From Kitasatospora gansuensis (GTDB taxonomy: Bacteria; Actinomycetota; Actinomycetes; Streptomycetales; Streptomycetaceae), in NCBI RefSeq assembly GCF_014203705.1, contig NZ_JACHJR010000001.1:5270001-5334000 (forward strand): a stretch of 64,000 nucleotides of DNA, in the 5' to 3' direction. The position numbers and the translations under genes are program-made. This document shows, piece by piece, positions 41,951-50,115 of this stretch; within the stretch, counting starts at the first letter, position 1, and each line of letters opens with the position of its first letter. The notes under the pieces are model-generated. The model saw only the letters and a program-made list of their open reading frames with translations, ran no database searches and was not told the DNA's origin.

Positions 41951-43813
41951 TCACCCTACGGCGCGATCACGGGAGCCGGACAGCTGTCGGCCCGTCCGTC
42001 CGTCCGTGGCTTCGCCCGCGGCGGTGTCCTGCGCCTTGCCGGAGGTGGCCGCGGCACCGCCGTGGCCCGGGCGGGGCGCGGACGCCGGTGCGCCGTCCGG
42101 ACGGTGACCCTGGCCCAGATCACGGGCCGTCGGCTGGCCGTAGCCCTCCTCGGTCGCGGCGGCGTGCGCGTGCTCCACGGCGCGCTCGGCGGTGTTGGTG
42201 CTGGTGTGGCTGTCGGCGCCGGAGTGTCCGGGGTGCCCGGGGTGGGCGCCGCGGGCGGCCGGGCGGGCGGCGCCGCCGGACTGCGGGGGCACCAGTGGAC
42301 GGACCGGACCCGCCGTCAGATGCGTCGCCCCGCCGGGAGCACCAGCGGACCGGTCGGCCGGGTGCGCCTGGGCCGGCACGGTCGGGTTCGGCCCGGTGGG
42401 CAGCGCCGGACCGGCGGTCGACTGGGGAGCCGGACGCCGGGCGCGGTAGCCCGTCCGGTACGCGGCGGGGGAGACCCCGAGCTGGCGGCGGAAGTGCCCG
42501 CGCAGCGCGACCGGGGAACGGAAGCCGCAGCGGCGCGCGACGTCGTCCACCGAGAGCTCGGACGCTTCCAGCAACCGCTGTGCCTGGAGCACCCGTTGGG
42601 TGATCAGCCACTGCAGCGGGGCGCTGCCCGTGAGGGTGCGGAACCGCCGGTCGAACGTACGGCGGCTCATGTAGGCGCGGGCGGCCAGGACCTCGACGTC
42701 GAACTGCTGGTTGAGGTTCTCCAGGGCCCAGGTCACGACCTCGGCGAGCGGGTCGTTGCCGATCTCCTCAGGTAAAGACTGATCGATGTACTGGGCCTGA
42801 CCGCCGCCGCTGCGCCGGCTCGGCACCACGAGGCGGCGGGCCAGCGCGTTGGCGGCCTCGGCGCCGTGGTCGCTGCGGACCACGTGCAGGCAGAGGTCGA
42901 TGCCCGCGGCCGTACCGGCCGAGGTGAGGACGTCGCCGTCGTCGACGAACAGCTCGCGCGGATCGACGTGCACCTTGGGGTAGCGCTTGGCCAGGGTCGG
43001 CGCGTACATCCAGTGGGTGGTGGCCGGGCGGCCGTCCAGCAGGCCGGCCGCGGCGAGCACGAACGCGCCGGTGCAGAGGCCGATGATCCGGGCCCCCTCG
43101 TGGTGGGCCTTGCGCAGCGCGGCGATCGCCTCCGGCGGAGGGGGCTGCGAGATCGACCGCCAGGCCGGGACCACGATGGTGCCGGCCCGGGCGAGCGTCT
43201 CCAGGCCGTACGGCGCGGTGAGGGTCAGCCCGCCGGTGGTCGCCAGCGGGCCGTCCTCGCCCGCGCAGACCAGCAGGCGGTAGCGCGGTACGCCGGCGTC
43301 CTGGCGGTCGACGCCGAAGACCGAGAGCGGGATCGAGCTCTCGAAGATCGGGGCGCCACCGAAGATCAGCACGGCCACCGTCTCGCGACGGCGTCGGCCG
43401 GAGAGCTTGCGCGGTGTGGTGGCGTGGCCGAGCAGGGCGGAGTTCGACGCCGCGGAGGAGGCCGGGGCCGGGAGGGTGGCCGTCGCCGAACCGGCGGCGA
43501 ACTGGCCCTGGGTCACTTGCCCGGCACCGGTGCTGTTCTGACTGACCGCCAGGCTGGCGGAAGAAGAGATTCCGCGTCGGGGCGTGGAGTTGGCGGACTG
43601 CTGGTGCTGCTGCTGTCCGGCCGGGTGGCCCGCTTGGTGTCCGGCGGGATGCCCGGCCTGCTGCCCGGGCTGATATCCGAGGGGTGGGGCGGAGGAGTGG
43701 CCCTGGTGCTGATGTGACTGGTGGGGCGCGTTGTCTCTCGAAGCGCGGTTCGTGAAGCCGGCCGACGACTGGCCGCCGTCAGGACCCGTGTCGCTCCTGC
43801 TCACCCTGCTCAA
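41951..43813 (-). CDS. adpA: AdpA, central developmental regulator with long terminal extensions
   Basis: An AraC-family regulator with an N-terminal DJ-1/ThiJ-PfpI-like dimerisation domain (from KLSGRRRRETVAVLIFGGAPIF) and two AraC helix-turn-helix units (MSRRTFDRRFRTLTG; ELSVDDVARRCGF...RGHFRRQLGVS). The core is nearly the same as S. coelicolor/S. griseus AdpA, but the frame is 620 aa against about 400. About 130 His/Gln/Ala-rich residues precede the core and about 150 Pro/Gly-rich residues follow. No ATG lies close to the core, so the extension seems translated. The first possible codon is TTG 43813; GTG 43804 is an alternative. Leu347, between the domains, is a TTA codon (42773-42775), the bldA-dependent position known for adpA. 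It is co-transcribed with orn. Confidence 0.93.
   Translation of the reverse strand: MSRVSRSDTGPDGGQSSAGFTNRASRDNAPHQSHQHQGHSSAPPLGYQPGQQAGHPAGHQAGHPAGQQQHQQSANSTPRRGISSSASLAVSQNSTGAGQVTQGQFAAGSATATLPAPASSAASNSALLGHATTPRKLSGRRRRETVAVLIFGGAPIFESSIPLSVFGVDRQDAGVPRYRLLVCAGEDGPLATTGGLTLTAPYGLETLARAGTIVVPAWRSISQPPPPEAIAALRKAHHEGARIIGLCTGAFVLAAAGLLDGRPATTHWMYAPTLAKRYPKVHVDPRELFVDDGDVLTSAGTAAGIDLCLHVVRSDHGAEAANALARRLVVPSRRSGGGQAQYIDQSLPEEIGNDPLAEVVTWALENLNQQFDVEVLAARAYMSRRTFDRRFRTLTGSAPLQWLITQRVLQAQRLLEASELSVDDVARRCGFRSPVALRGHFRRQLGVSPAAYRTGYRARRPAPQSTAGPALPTGPNPTVPAQAHPADRSAGAPGGATHLTAGPVRPLVPPQSGGAARPAARGAHPGHPGHSGADSHTSTNTAERAVEHAHAAATEEGYGQPTARDLGQGHRPDGAPASAPRPGHGGAAATSGKAQDTAAGEATDGRTGRQLSGSRDRAVG
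42773..42775 (-). promoter_or_regulatory. TTA codon in adpA (bldA control point)
   Basis: In frame within QSLPEEIG (CAG-TCT-TTA-CCT). TTA is read only by the bldA tRNA, and its position between the ThiJ-like and AraC parts is the one conserved in streptomycete adpA. Translation of full AdpA is thereby tied to bldA. Confidence 0.9.
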
Positions 43814-44368
43814 GGCGCTCCAGCCCCCTCGGTGGTGTGTGTGGTGGTGCCGTGGTGCCGAACTGCTCGCCGTGATCGCCGAATCGTCCTGCAGATCGCC
43901 CTGTTCGCCAAGATCGAATCTACTGGTTGGACCGTTGCCGTTGTGACAAGTTCACCATCCGACGCTATGTCGACATGGCAATTTGGCGTGATGCATTCGA
44001 TCACGAAGCGTGGCAGTCGTCGACCCCCCTGTGAAGAGGGCCGGAGGATCGATGGCTGGTTGCCGCACGACCTACCTGTCGGCCGCACGGAAGAATGAGC
44101 CGCGCCGGGCGCCCTGGGCTGCGGCTTTGCCGAACGGGACGGACGGGCACTGAGATTGACCGAAAACAGCCGGTCCGTACCAGGGGCGCTCGCGGTAGAG
44201 GCGCGCGCCTGCGTGCGCCCTCCGGGCCGGGGCGCGGCGGAGCGCGGCGGGCGTGAGCGGCGGGCGTCCGGCCGGACCCGGTCGGACCTGGTCGGACCTG
44301 GTCGGGGGAGTGGGCGGGAGGTGGGACCGGGCTGGGGCAGGTGTCCGGCCGCTGACTAGGGTCGAGTC
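43814..44368. other. Long adpA upstream region
   Basis: A 555-base gap between adpA and the divergent GNAT gene. Positions 43885-44000 are clearly lower in GC than the flanks and probably contain the adpA promoter. TGGCGTGATG at 43984-43993 fits nine of ten positions of the AdpA consensus TGGCSNGWWY, so autoregulation is possible. The half nearest 44369 is GC-rich with repeats of GGACCTGGTC. No RNA gene is seen. Confidence 0.45.
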
Positions 44369-45196
44369 ATGACGAATCGGGGTCGGCTCGAACAGGCCAA
44401 TGACAATGCGGCAGCCTTCTGGCTGGCCCAGGCGCGGGTGCACGGCTGGGAGTTCACCAGCCGCCCCGGCTTCACGGCGGTCCGATGTGCGCGGGACCCC
44501 GCCGACACCCACCGGGTGGTGCTCACCCGCCCGTACGGGCCGGACGGGATCGAACCGCTGCTCGCCGAGCTGGCCGAGCTGCGCAAGGAGTGGAACACCG
44601 AGCACCTCATCCTGGAGGACCCGTACAGCGGGCTCGACCTGACCGGTGAGGGGCGGGAGTCCGGGCTCGGCATGGCGGTGATGGTCCGCGAACCGGACGC
44701 GCCGTCGATCGCGGAGCTGCCGCCGTCGCTGCGGCTGGCCGGGACGCCGGAGGCGGCCTCGGTGGAGGGAGCCACGGTCGGCGGAGTCTCGGCGGAGGGG
44801 GTCTCGGTCGCGGAGGTACGCGGAGCCGACGAACTGGCCGACCTGGAGCGGGTCGTGGTGGACGGCTTCCCGATCGCGCCGAGGCAGCCGTGGCAGCGGG
44901 GCGTGCACCTCCCGCCCGGGCTGCTGGCGGAACCCGGCTACCGGGCCTGGCTGGGACGCGTGGACGGTGCGCCGGCCGCCGCCTGCATGACGTACGACAA
45001 CGGGGAGACGGTGGGCGTCTACTGGGTGGCGGTGCTGCCCGAGTACCGCTCGAAGGGGCTGGGCCGGGTGGTGCTCTCGGCCGCCCTGGCGGCGCAGCCC
45101 GGCAGGGTGACCACCCTGGTGGCCACCCTGCTCGGCGAACCGCTCTACCGGCGGCTGGGGTTCGTGGAGCGGGGCGTCACGCGCTGGTGGCGGTAG
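44369..45196 (+). CDS. GNAT family N-acetyltransferase
   Basis: A 275-aa protein. The C-terminal GNAT domain (from about residue 150) has YDNGETVGVYWVAVLPEYRSKGLGRVVLSAALAA, with the acetyl-CoA-binding V-x-P-x-Y-R-x-x-G-L-G, and ends LLGEPLYRRLGFVERGVTRWW. The N-terminal 130 residues (LEQANDNAAAFWLAQARVHGWEF) form a separate domain seen in streptomycete relatives. A short linker of Val-Gly-Glu repeats joins them. The substrate is unknown. Its 3' end overlaps that of the convergent HAD gene by 20 bases. Confidence 0.85.
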   Translation: MTNRGRLEQANDNAAAFWLAQARVHGWEFTSRPGFTAVRCARDPADTHRVVLTRPYGPDGIEPLLAELAELRKEWNTEHLILEDPYSGLDLTGEGRESGLGMAVMVREPDAPSIAELPPSLRLAGTPEAASVEGATVGGVSAEGVSVAEVRGADELADLERVVVDGFPIAPRQPWQRGVHLPPGLLAEPGYRAWLGRVDGAPAAACMTYDNGETVGVYWVAVLPEYRSKGLGRVVLSAALAAQPGRVTTLVATLLGEPLYRRLGFVERGVTRWWR

Positions 45197-46040
45197 CGGC
45201 AGCGGTGGCTGGAGTGCTGGTGGCCGGGCCGGGGGGCACGGAGGCGAACCGGGGTGGCGTGGAGCCGAGGACGGCGCCCGGGTGGCGCGTCGGCTTGGCG
45301 GTGGAAGCGGCTCCGGCTCCCGTTGTGGTCGCGGCCCCGGTTGCGGTCGTGCGGCGGGGGCTCGGGGCGGAGCGGGCGGACAGGATCAGGCCGACGGCCT
45401 CGGGGATGCCGGCCGCGCTGAGGGTCGGCCGGTAGCCGAGCTCGGCCCAGGGGCGGCCGTGGTGGAGCCAGACGCTGCGCAGGCCGGTCAGTTCGGCGCC
45501 GGCGATGTCGGCGGGGGCGTGGTCGCCGACCATCCAGGTGTGGGAGGCCCAGTCGCCGGTTGGCGGGACTCCACAGCGTTGGGCGGCGATCTCGAAGATC
45601 CGTGGGTCGGGCTTGAGGTACCGGGCTTCTTCGGAGATCACCCAGCCGTCGACCAGTGAGCCGAGCCCCACCCGACGGATCTTCTCCAGCTGGGGCCGGG
45701 TGCCCCCGTTGCTGACGATGCCGAGCGACCAGCCGGCCGATCGGGCCGCATTGAGTGCCTGGATATGTGAACTGGGGCAGTGGATATGTGAGTTGATGCC
45801 ACGCCGGTAGTGGGCGAGCAGGAAGTCCATCGACCGGTCGAGCCCGTAGCGACGCTTCGCCGCCCCGAGTACCGTGCTGCGCGGGACGTGCCCGCTGCCG
45901 TCGATGGTGGTGAACCAGTCCAGGTCCCCGGCCGGAAGCCGGTGTTCGGCCAGGAAGTCCTCCGCCCAGGCGCGGAACGCGGCGTCCCGGGGCAGCAGGG
46001 TGTTGTCGAGATCGAACAGCAGCAGCGGCATGCGCTGCAT
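45177..46040 (-). CDS. HAD-superfamily hydrolase with a low-complexity C-terminus
   Basis: A 287-aa protein. HAD motif I is LLFDLDNTLL (nucleophile Asp), motif II is GIVSNGG, motif III is YLKPDPRIF with Lys, and motif IV is WMVGDHAPADI. This makes an active phosphatase of the Cof/YjjG-like branch with an α-helical cap likely; the substrate is unknown. The last 65 residues are Ala/Thr/Pro-rich and read through the end of the neighbouring gene, so they may be a late extension. The ATG at 46040 (MQRMPLL) and at 46031 are alternatives. Confidence 0.85.
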   Translation of the reverse strand: MQRMPLLLFDLDNTLLPRDAAFRAWAEDFLAEHRLPAGDLDWFTTIDGSGHVPRSTVLGAAKRRYGLDRSMDFLLAHYRRGINSHIHCPSSHIQALNAARSAGWSLGIVSNGGTRPQLEKIRRVGLGSLVDGWVISEEARYLKPDPRIFEIAAQRCGVPPTGDWASHTWMVGDHAPADIAGAELTGLRSVWLHHGRPWAELGYRPTLSAAGIPEAVGLILSARSAPSPRRTTATGAATTTGAGAASTAKPTRHPGAVLGSTPPRFASVPPGPATSTPATAAATATSA

Positions 46041-46623
46041 GCTGCCAGTGGACTGGCGTATGCAGCAGGCATTTGCCCGGTCGCGTTCCGTAGCGGACCG
46101 AATTGGCCGGAAGCGGCCGGTCTGCCGACTTTCGGGGTTTGGGGCGTGGTCGGACGGGTGCGGAGTGTGCCGGAGGGTGGAAGCGGGGGAGTCGGCGAGG
46201 CGCCGGCCGCCGATTGGGCGGGCTCGTGACGTGGGCGTATTCGCGGGCGTATATAGGGGACAGGAACAGACAGACCGGCCGGTCGGGTCGGCTACCGGAC
46301 GATGACAGTCGGGTCACGTTGTGTGGCGGCACTGTTGCGTCCCGGGGCTTCCTCGGGGAAGCTCCAGGGAACCTTCTCGTCGGGCGGCGCGCGGCCTCAA
46401 CAGAGGGGCGCGAAAGCCACGGCGCGCGCATCCTCCGTTAGCGGGATCGTCGCCGTTTCAGGGCTCCGCAGCTGGGCGGGGGCCTGGGCCCGTCGTACTC
46501 TGAGAGGAACAGGTCACATTCGGTGGTGCTCGGCAGAGACCGACTCGGTGTCGGGGGTGGGCCTGTTGCCCGGGCATCCGTGCCCCTTCCTGTCGGCCCA
46601 TCTCACTCGAAGAGCTTTGAGCC
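46041..46623. other. Divergent intergenic region before the universal stress protein gene
   Basis: A 583-base gap. GGGCGTAT occurs twice (46233-46240 and 46245-46252), and the second copy leads into TATATA (46250-46255), a plausible -10 for plus-strand transcription with a TGACGT-type -35 at 46227. The rest is GC-rich without a recognisable gene. The 400-base distance to the usp ATG implies a long leader or an unrecognised small RNA. Confidence 0.35.
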
Positions 46624-47358
46624 ATGGTCGGTTTTGAGCCCCCCAGATCCGCTGCCACCGACGATGCGGTCGGCGCGCGGATGGCGGTTGAGTTGTCGCC
46701 CGGTCTGCCGGGCCACCGACGTTCGCCGTTCGTCCTCGCGCGCGAGGTGGTCCGCCGCGGCTGGCCACGACCGCGTCAGCGACGGGCCGGACAGCGGGGC
46801 GAGGGTGTGGTGGGGGACGCCATGACGGACGGCATGATCGCGGACGGCGCCGGTGCGAACTCGGGTGCAGCGGGGTCCCGAGCCAAGCGGAGCGACGAAC
46901 CCACGCCGCAGGAGCAGGCGGTACCTGCCTGCGACCCGGCCTTCCAGCACGGTGTGGTGGTCGGCTTCGACGGTTCCCTCTCCAGCGAGCGGGCGCTCGC
47001 CTACGCGGTGGGCATGGCCCGCCGCTCGCGTTGCGGACTGGTCATCGTGCACGTGGCGAACCGGTTGCCCGCCACGGTCTGGGCCGGCTGCGAGCCGCCC
47101 GTGTTCGTCGACATGCCGGACCATCGGACCGAGCTCCTCGGCCTGGAACTGGCCTGCGCCGACTACCTGGCCGGTGTGCCGTGGATCCTGGTCGAGCGGG
47201 GTGGGGACATCTGCCACGAGATCGAGGAGGTCGGCCGTGAGTACGCCGCCGACGCGATCGTGGTCGGCAGTACCCACGGACTGCTCGGCAAGCTCTTCGG
47301 TTCGGTCTCCGGGCGACTGGCCCGCCGGGCGAACCGGCCTGTCATCGTCATCCCCTGA
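46624..47358 (+). CDS. Universal stress protein (UspA family)
   Basis: The USP domain covers about residues 105-244: HGVVVGFDGSLSSERALAYAV, LVIVHVANRLPATVW and the ATP-loop IVVGSTHGLLGKLFGSVSGRLARRANRPVIVIP (G-x2-G-x9-G-S/T), so ATP binding is likely. The first 100 residues are basic and not conserved. The in-frame ATG at 46822 (GGGGGAC upstream) may be the real start, giving 178 aa. USPs of this type are often hypoxia/dormancy genes in actinobacteria. Confidence 0.82.
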   Translation: MVGFEPPRSAATDDAVGARMAVELSPGLPGHRRSPFVLAREVVRRGWPRPRQRRAGQRGEGVVGDAMTDGMIADGAGANSGAAGSRAKRSDEPTPQEQAVPACDPAFQHGVVVGFDGSLSSERALAYAVGMARRSRCGLVIVHVANRLPATVWAGCEPPVFVDMPDHRTELLGLELACADYLAGVPWILVERGGDICHEIEEVGREYAADAIVVGSTHGLLGKLFGSVSGRLARRANRPVIVIP

Positions 47359-47552
47359 CCGACCCCGATGAGCTGCTTCGGCCCCGGAGAGCGGCCGATG
47401 CCCGGGGCGATTCGATGGCCATTGGTACGTATTCGCACGGCTGTTGCGGCGGGAGTGCCGCGCCGAAGCGGCGTGGGCCGATCGAGTCATCTTGATCGCT
47501 GATGCGGCGTCAGGGTGCAGAGTGGCCGGACGAACCGGGCAGACATGACAAC

Positions 47553-49187
47553 ATGATCATTCGACCAGAGGCCGAAGCTGTCCGTCGACGCCCCGGTGCC
47601 GCAGTGCGGAACTGGGGCGTACGCATGGCAGTCGTGGCACTCGCCGGCCTGGTGCCGGGGGTCGTCGGATCGGGTGGCGAGGTGGCTCAGGCCGCCGCCG
47701 TCCCGGCCGGAGCGCAGCGCGGTGGAGAGGCCCGTGATGCGTTGCGTCTGAGTGTCCGTACCAACGCCACGGAGGGAGCTGCCGTCCGAGTCCGGGCGGG
47801 GGAGCAGGTGCTGCGGAGCTATCGGATCGTCAACCGGGCCGAGTACGGGCTGAGTGCGGTGATCAGTGATCAGCAGGTGCCGGGTGGGCAGGCCCGCTGT
47901 GGTCAGGGCGGTCAGGGTGTGGCGATCGCGGTGCCGCCGCTGGGGACGGTGGAGTGCAGCGTCAGGTTCGTGGCCGGGGCCGGTCCGCAGGAGACCACGG
48001 TGACCGTGAACGGGGCAGCTCCGGACGGTCTGCCGAAGGCGGTGGCGACCGCCCGCGCCGGGTACCAGGGGATCGCCTCGGGGCTGGTGCTGCGATCGGT
48101 CGGACGGCCCACCGGAGCCGGGGTGGCGGGGCGGTCGAGGCTGGTCGAGGCGCCGCCGGTCCGGCTGGTGCAGGCCGGTCCGGCAGCTGGGGCGGTTGAA
48201 CTCCACGTTCAGGTCGAGGTGTTGGGTGAACTGCCGGTCAGCGGGATGAAAGTGGCGTCCGAGCTGCCGGGAGTGGGGTCGGTCTCCTGCGCCGGCTTGT
48301 CCGAGGGCGGGCTGCTGGTGCCGGGGCGTCCGGCGGAGTGTGTGCTGAGCGGATCCGCTCGCCCTGGCCGGCAGGCGGGAGCCGTCCGGGGCGAGGGGTA
48401 TGCGGACGACAGCGTGGTCGGGGAGAGCGGGCAGCGACTGACCGCACGTCGGCTGACGGCCGAGGTGGCCGCCGGATATGACGGTGCATCGGGAAGCCAG
48501 GGCGGCGGTCAGAGCGGTGGCGGTGGCGGCACCGGATCGGGCGGTGGTGGCGGCAGCAGCAACGGTGGTGGCGGGACCGGGCAGGGCGGTGGAGCGAGTG
48601 GCGGAAGCGGGAGTGGCGGGAGTGGCGGAGGCGGGAGTGGCGCCGGGCAGGGTGGCGCAGCCACCGGTGCGGGTACAGGGGGCGGAGCAGCGTCCGGCGC
48701 AGTCGGAGTCGGTGATGTGGGTACGAGCACCGGCCAGGCCGGTGGCCCGGTGGCGAGTTCGGACGGGCTGACGGTAGGTCAAGCCGCCGGAGGGCTGGTC
48801 GTGCCGTACCGGCCGGGTGTCGGTCCGCTACCCGGGTTCGGCAGCCCGTTCCGTGCGGTGATTGCCGGACGGAGTCAGCCAGGATCGCGCGGGCCGGGGG
48901 CGGATGCCCTCGGAGGAGCCGCACCAGGGGCGGCCGGGGTCGGGGTTGGCAGTGGAGTGCCCGCGGACAGTGCGCAGGCGCCAGGAGCGGGGTCGAAGGC
49001 AGCGGCCGAGGCGAACCTGGGCCACCCGGTGGCCGCCGAAGCGCTGTCGCCGGACGGCCGGCCCGACTCGGAGGACGACAGCGAGCCCTGGGAGGTGGAC
49101 GAGGTGATGGTGCTTCTGCTCGCGATGATGCTCCCGGTGTTGTGCGCCCTGGCCGCCGCCTTCGCCGTTCGCGGGCGGCGCCCATAG
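47553..49187 (+). CDS. Secreted, membrane-anchored Gly/Ser-rich protein
   Basis: About 544 aa. A signal peptide (RMAVVALAGLVPGVVGSGGEVAQAAA) is followed by two β-rich domains with conserved cysteines (RCGQGGQGVAIAVPPLGTVECSVRFVAG; VGSVSCAGLSEGGLLVPGRPAECVLSG), resembling DUF11/Ig-like surface modules. Then comes a flexible tract of about 80 residues made almost only of Gly, Ser and Ala, a Pro/Gly spacer, and a C-terminal helix with an Arg tail (VMVLLLAMMLPVLCALAAAFAVRGRRP). The topology suggests a surface stalk. There is no sortase motif. Starts at 47502 and 47625 are alternatives. Confidence 0.7.
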   Translation: MIIRPEAEAVRRRPGAAVRNWGVRMAVVALAGLVPGVVGSGGEVAQAAAVPAGAQRGGEARDALRLSVRTNATEGAAVRVRAGEQVLRSYRIVNRAEYGLSAVISDQQVPGGQARCGQGGQGVAIAVPPLGTVECSVRFVAGAGPQETTVTVNGAAPDGLPKAVATARAGYQGIASGLVLRSVGRPTGAGVAGRSRLVEAPPVRLVQAGPAAGAVELHVQVEVLGELPVSGMKVASELPGVGSVSCAGLSEGGLLVPGRPAECVLSGSARPGRQAGAVRGEGYADDSVVGESGQRLTARRLTAEVAAGYDGASGSQGGGQSGGGGGTGSGGGGGSSNGGGGTGQGGGASGGSGSGGSGGGGSGAGQGGAATGAGTGGGAASGAVGVGDVGTSTGQAGGPVASSDGLTVGQAAGGLVVPYRPGVGPLPGFGSPFRAVIAGRSQPGSRGPGADALGGAAPGAAGVGVGSGVPADSAQAPGAGSKAAAEANLGHPVAAEALSPDGRPDSEDDSEPWEVDEVMVLLLAMMLPVLCALAAAFAVRGRRP

Positions 49188-49248
49188 CGCGGAGAGGAGC
49201 GGGCGAAGTGACCGGCGGCGGAGGTGTTCGGAGGAGGAGTGGCAACTG

Positions 49249-50022
49249 ATGTGGATGATCGGTCTGGTCTGCCTGGCGGGCGCCGCTCTGGCGCTGCTGT
49301 TCGGTCTGCTCTTCGGACGGACGAAGCGCTCCCGGGAGGGGACGACCTCCCCTCAGGCCCTGGCCTTCGCGGGCGCGACGGTGCTCGGGTTCTTCGCTCT
49401 CTTTACCGGCTTCAGCGTGGCTGGGGCGTGGCAGCAGCTGAACTCCGCCCGCCAGCAGACGTATGCGGAGAGCCGGGCGCTGACAGAGGTGTACTGGGTG
49501 GCGAAGGGGCTCCCGGATCCGGACCGTGCGGCGGTGCGGCAGAAGGTCCGGGAGTACACCAGGGACGTGGTGGGCGACGAGTGGGCGCAGATGCAGAAGG
49601 GGCGCGGCAGCGCCGTGGCCTGGCAGGCGCTCGACCAGGTCAGGATGGCGGCGGACGGGGCCAAGATCGCTTCGCCTGCCGAGGTCACGGCGAAGAACGA
49701 TGTGATGCGGAATCTGACCGACGCCTACGCCAGGCGGAACACCCGCCTGGCCGACGTCAAAGCGGTGGTGCCGGAGGTGGTGTTGGGCGGCTTGTTCGTC
49801 GGGGCCGTCTTCGTGGTGGCGACACCGCCGGTGATCGGGCTCACCGTCAACGCGCGGAATCTGGTGCTGATGGGCTTTCTCGGGGCGTGCGTCGCGTTCG
49901 GAGTGAGCCTGGTGGTGGAGCTGAGCGGGCCGTATTCGGGGTTGGTGCGGCTGCAGCCGACCGCGTTCGAGCTGGCCCAGGTCAGGTACGACCAGATCGA
50001 CGCTCAGGTGACGGGGAGTTGA
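49249..50022 (+). CDS. DUF4239 family integral membrane protein
   Basis: A 257-aa protein with four helices: residues 1-22 (MWMIGLVCLAGAALALLFGLLF), about 38-58, about 180-197 and about 205-225. A cytoplasmic or external helical region of 120 residues lies between. This 2+2 layout with a central charged domain (AWQQLNSARQQTYAESRALTEVYW) is typical of DUF4239 proteins, which resemble bestrophin-like channels. GGAGGAGG lies upstream of the ATG. It follows the anchored protein gene after 61 bases and may be co-transcribed with it. Confidence 0.8.
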   Translation: MWMIGLVCLAGAALALLFGLLFGRTKRSREGTTSPQALAFAGATVLGFFALFTGFSVAGAWQQLNSARQQTYAESRALTEVYWVAKGLPDPDRAAVRQKVREYTRDVVGDEWAQMQKGRGSAVAWQALDQVRMAADGAKIASPAEVTAKNDVMRNLTDAYARRNTRLADVKAVVPEVVLGGLFVGAVFVVATPPVIGLTVNARNLVLMGFLGACVAFGVSLVVELSGPYSGLVRLQPTAFELAQVRYDQIDAQVTGS

Positions 50023-50115
50023 TGTGGTGTCAGGAAGGTCCGGGCGGTGCGCACCACCCGGAACCCCCAGACGCTCGGTGACGGAAGCCCGGTCAGCCCG
50101 CCGTCCCCGCCGGGA

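Noticed and set aside
46470..46500. DosR box upstream of the universal stress gene
   Set aside because: GGGGCCTGGGCCC is palindromic but misses the A/T centre and the GGGAC half-sites, so it is not separable from background GC palindromes.
48480..48720. Collagen-like or PE_PGRS-type protein
   Set aside because: The Gly/Ser tract is a linker in a signal-peptide/anchor protein; there is no PE domain and no regular G-x-y repeat.
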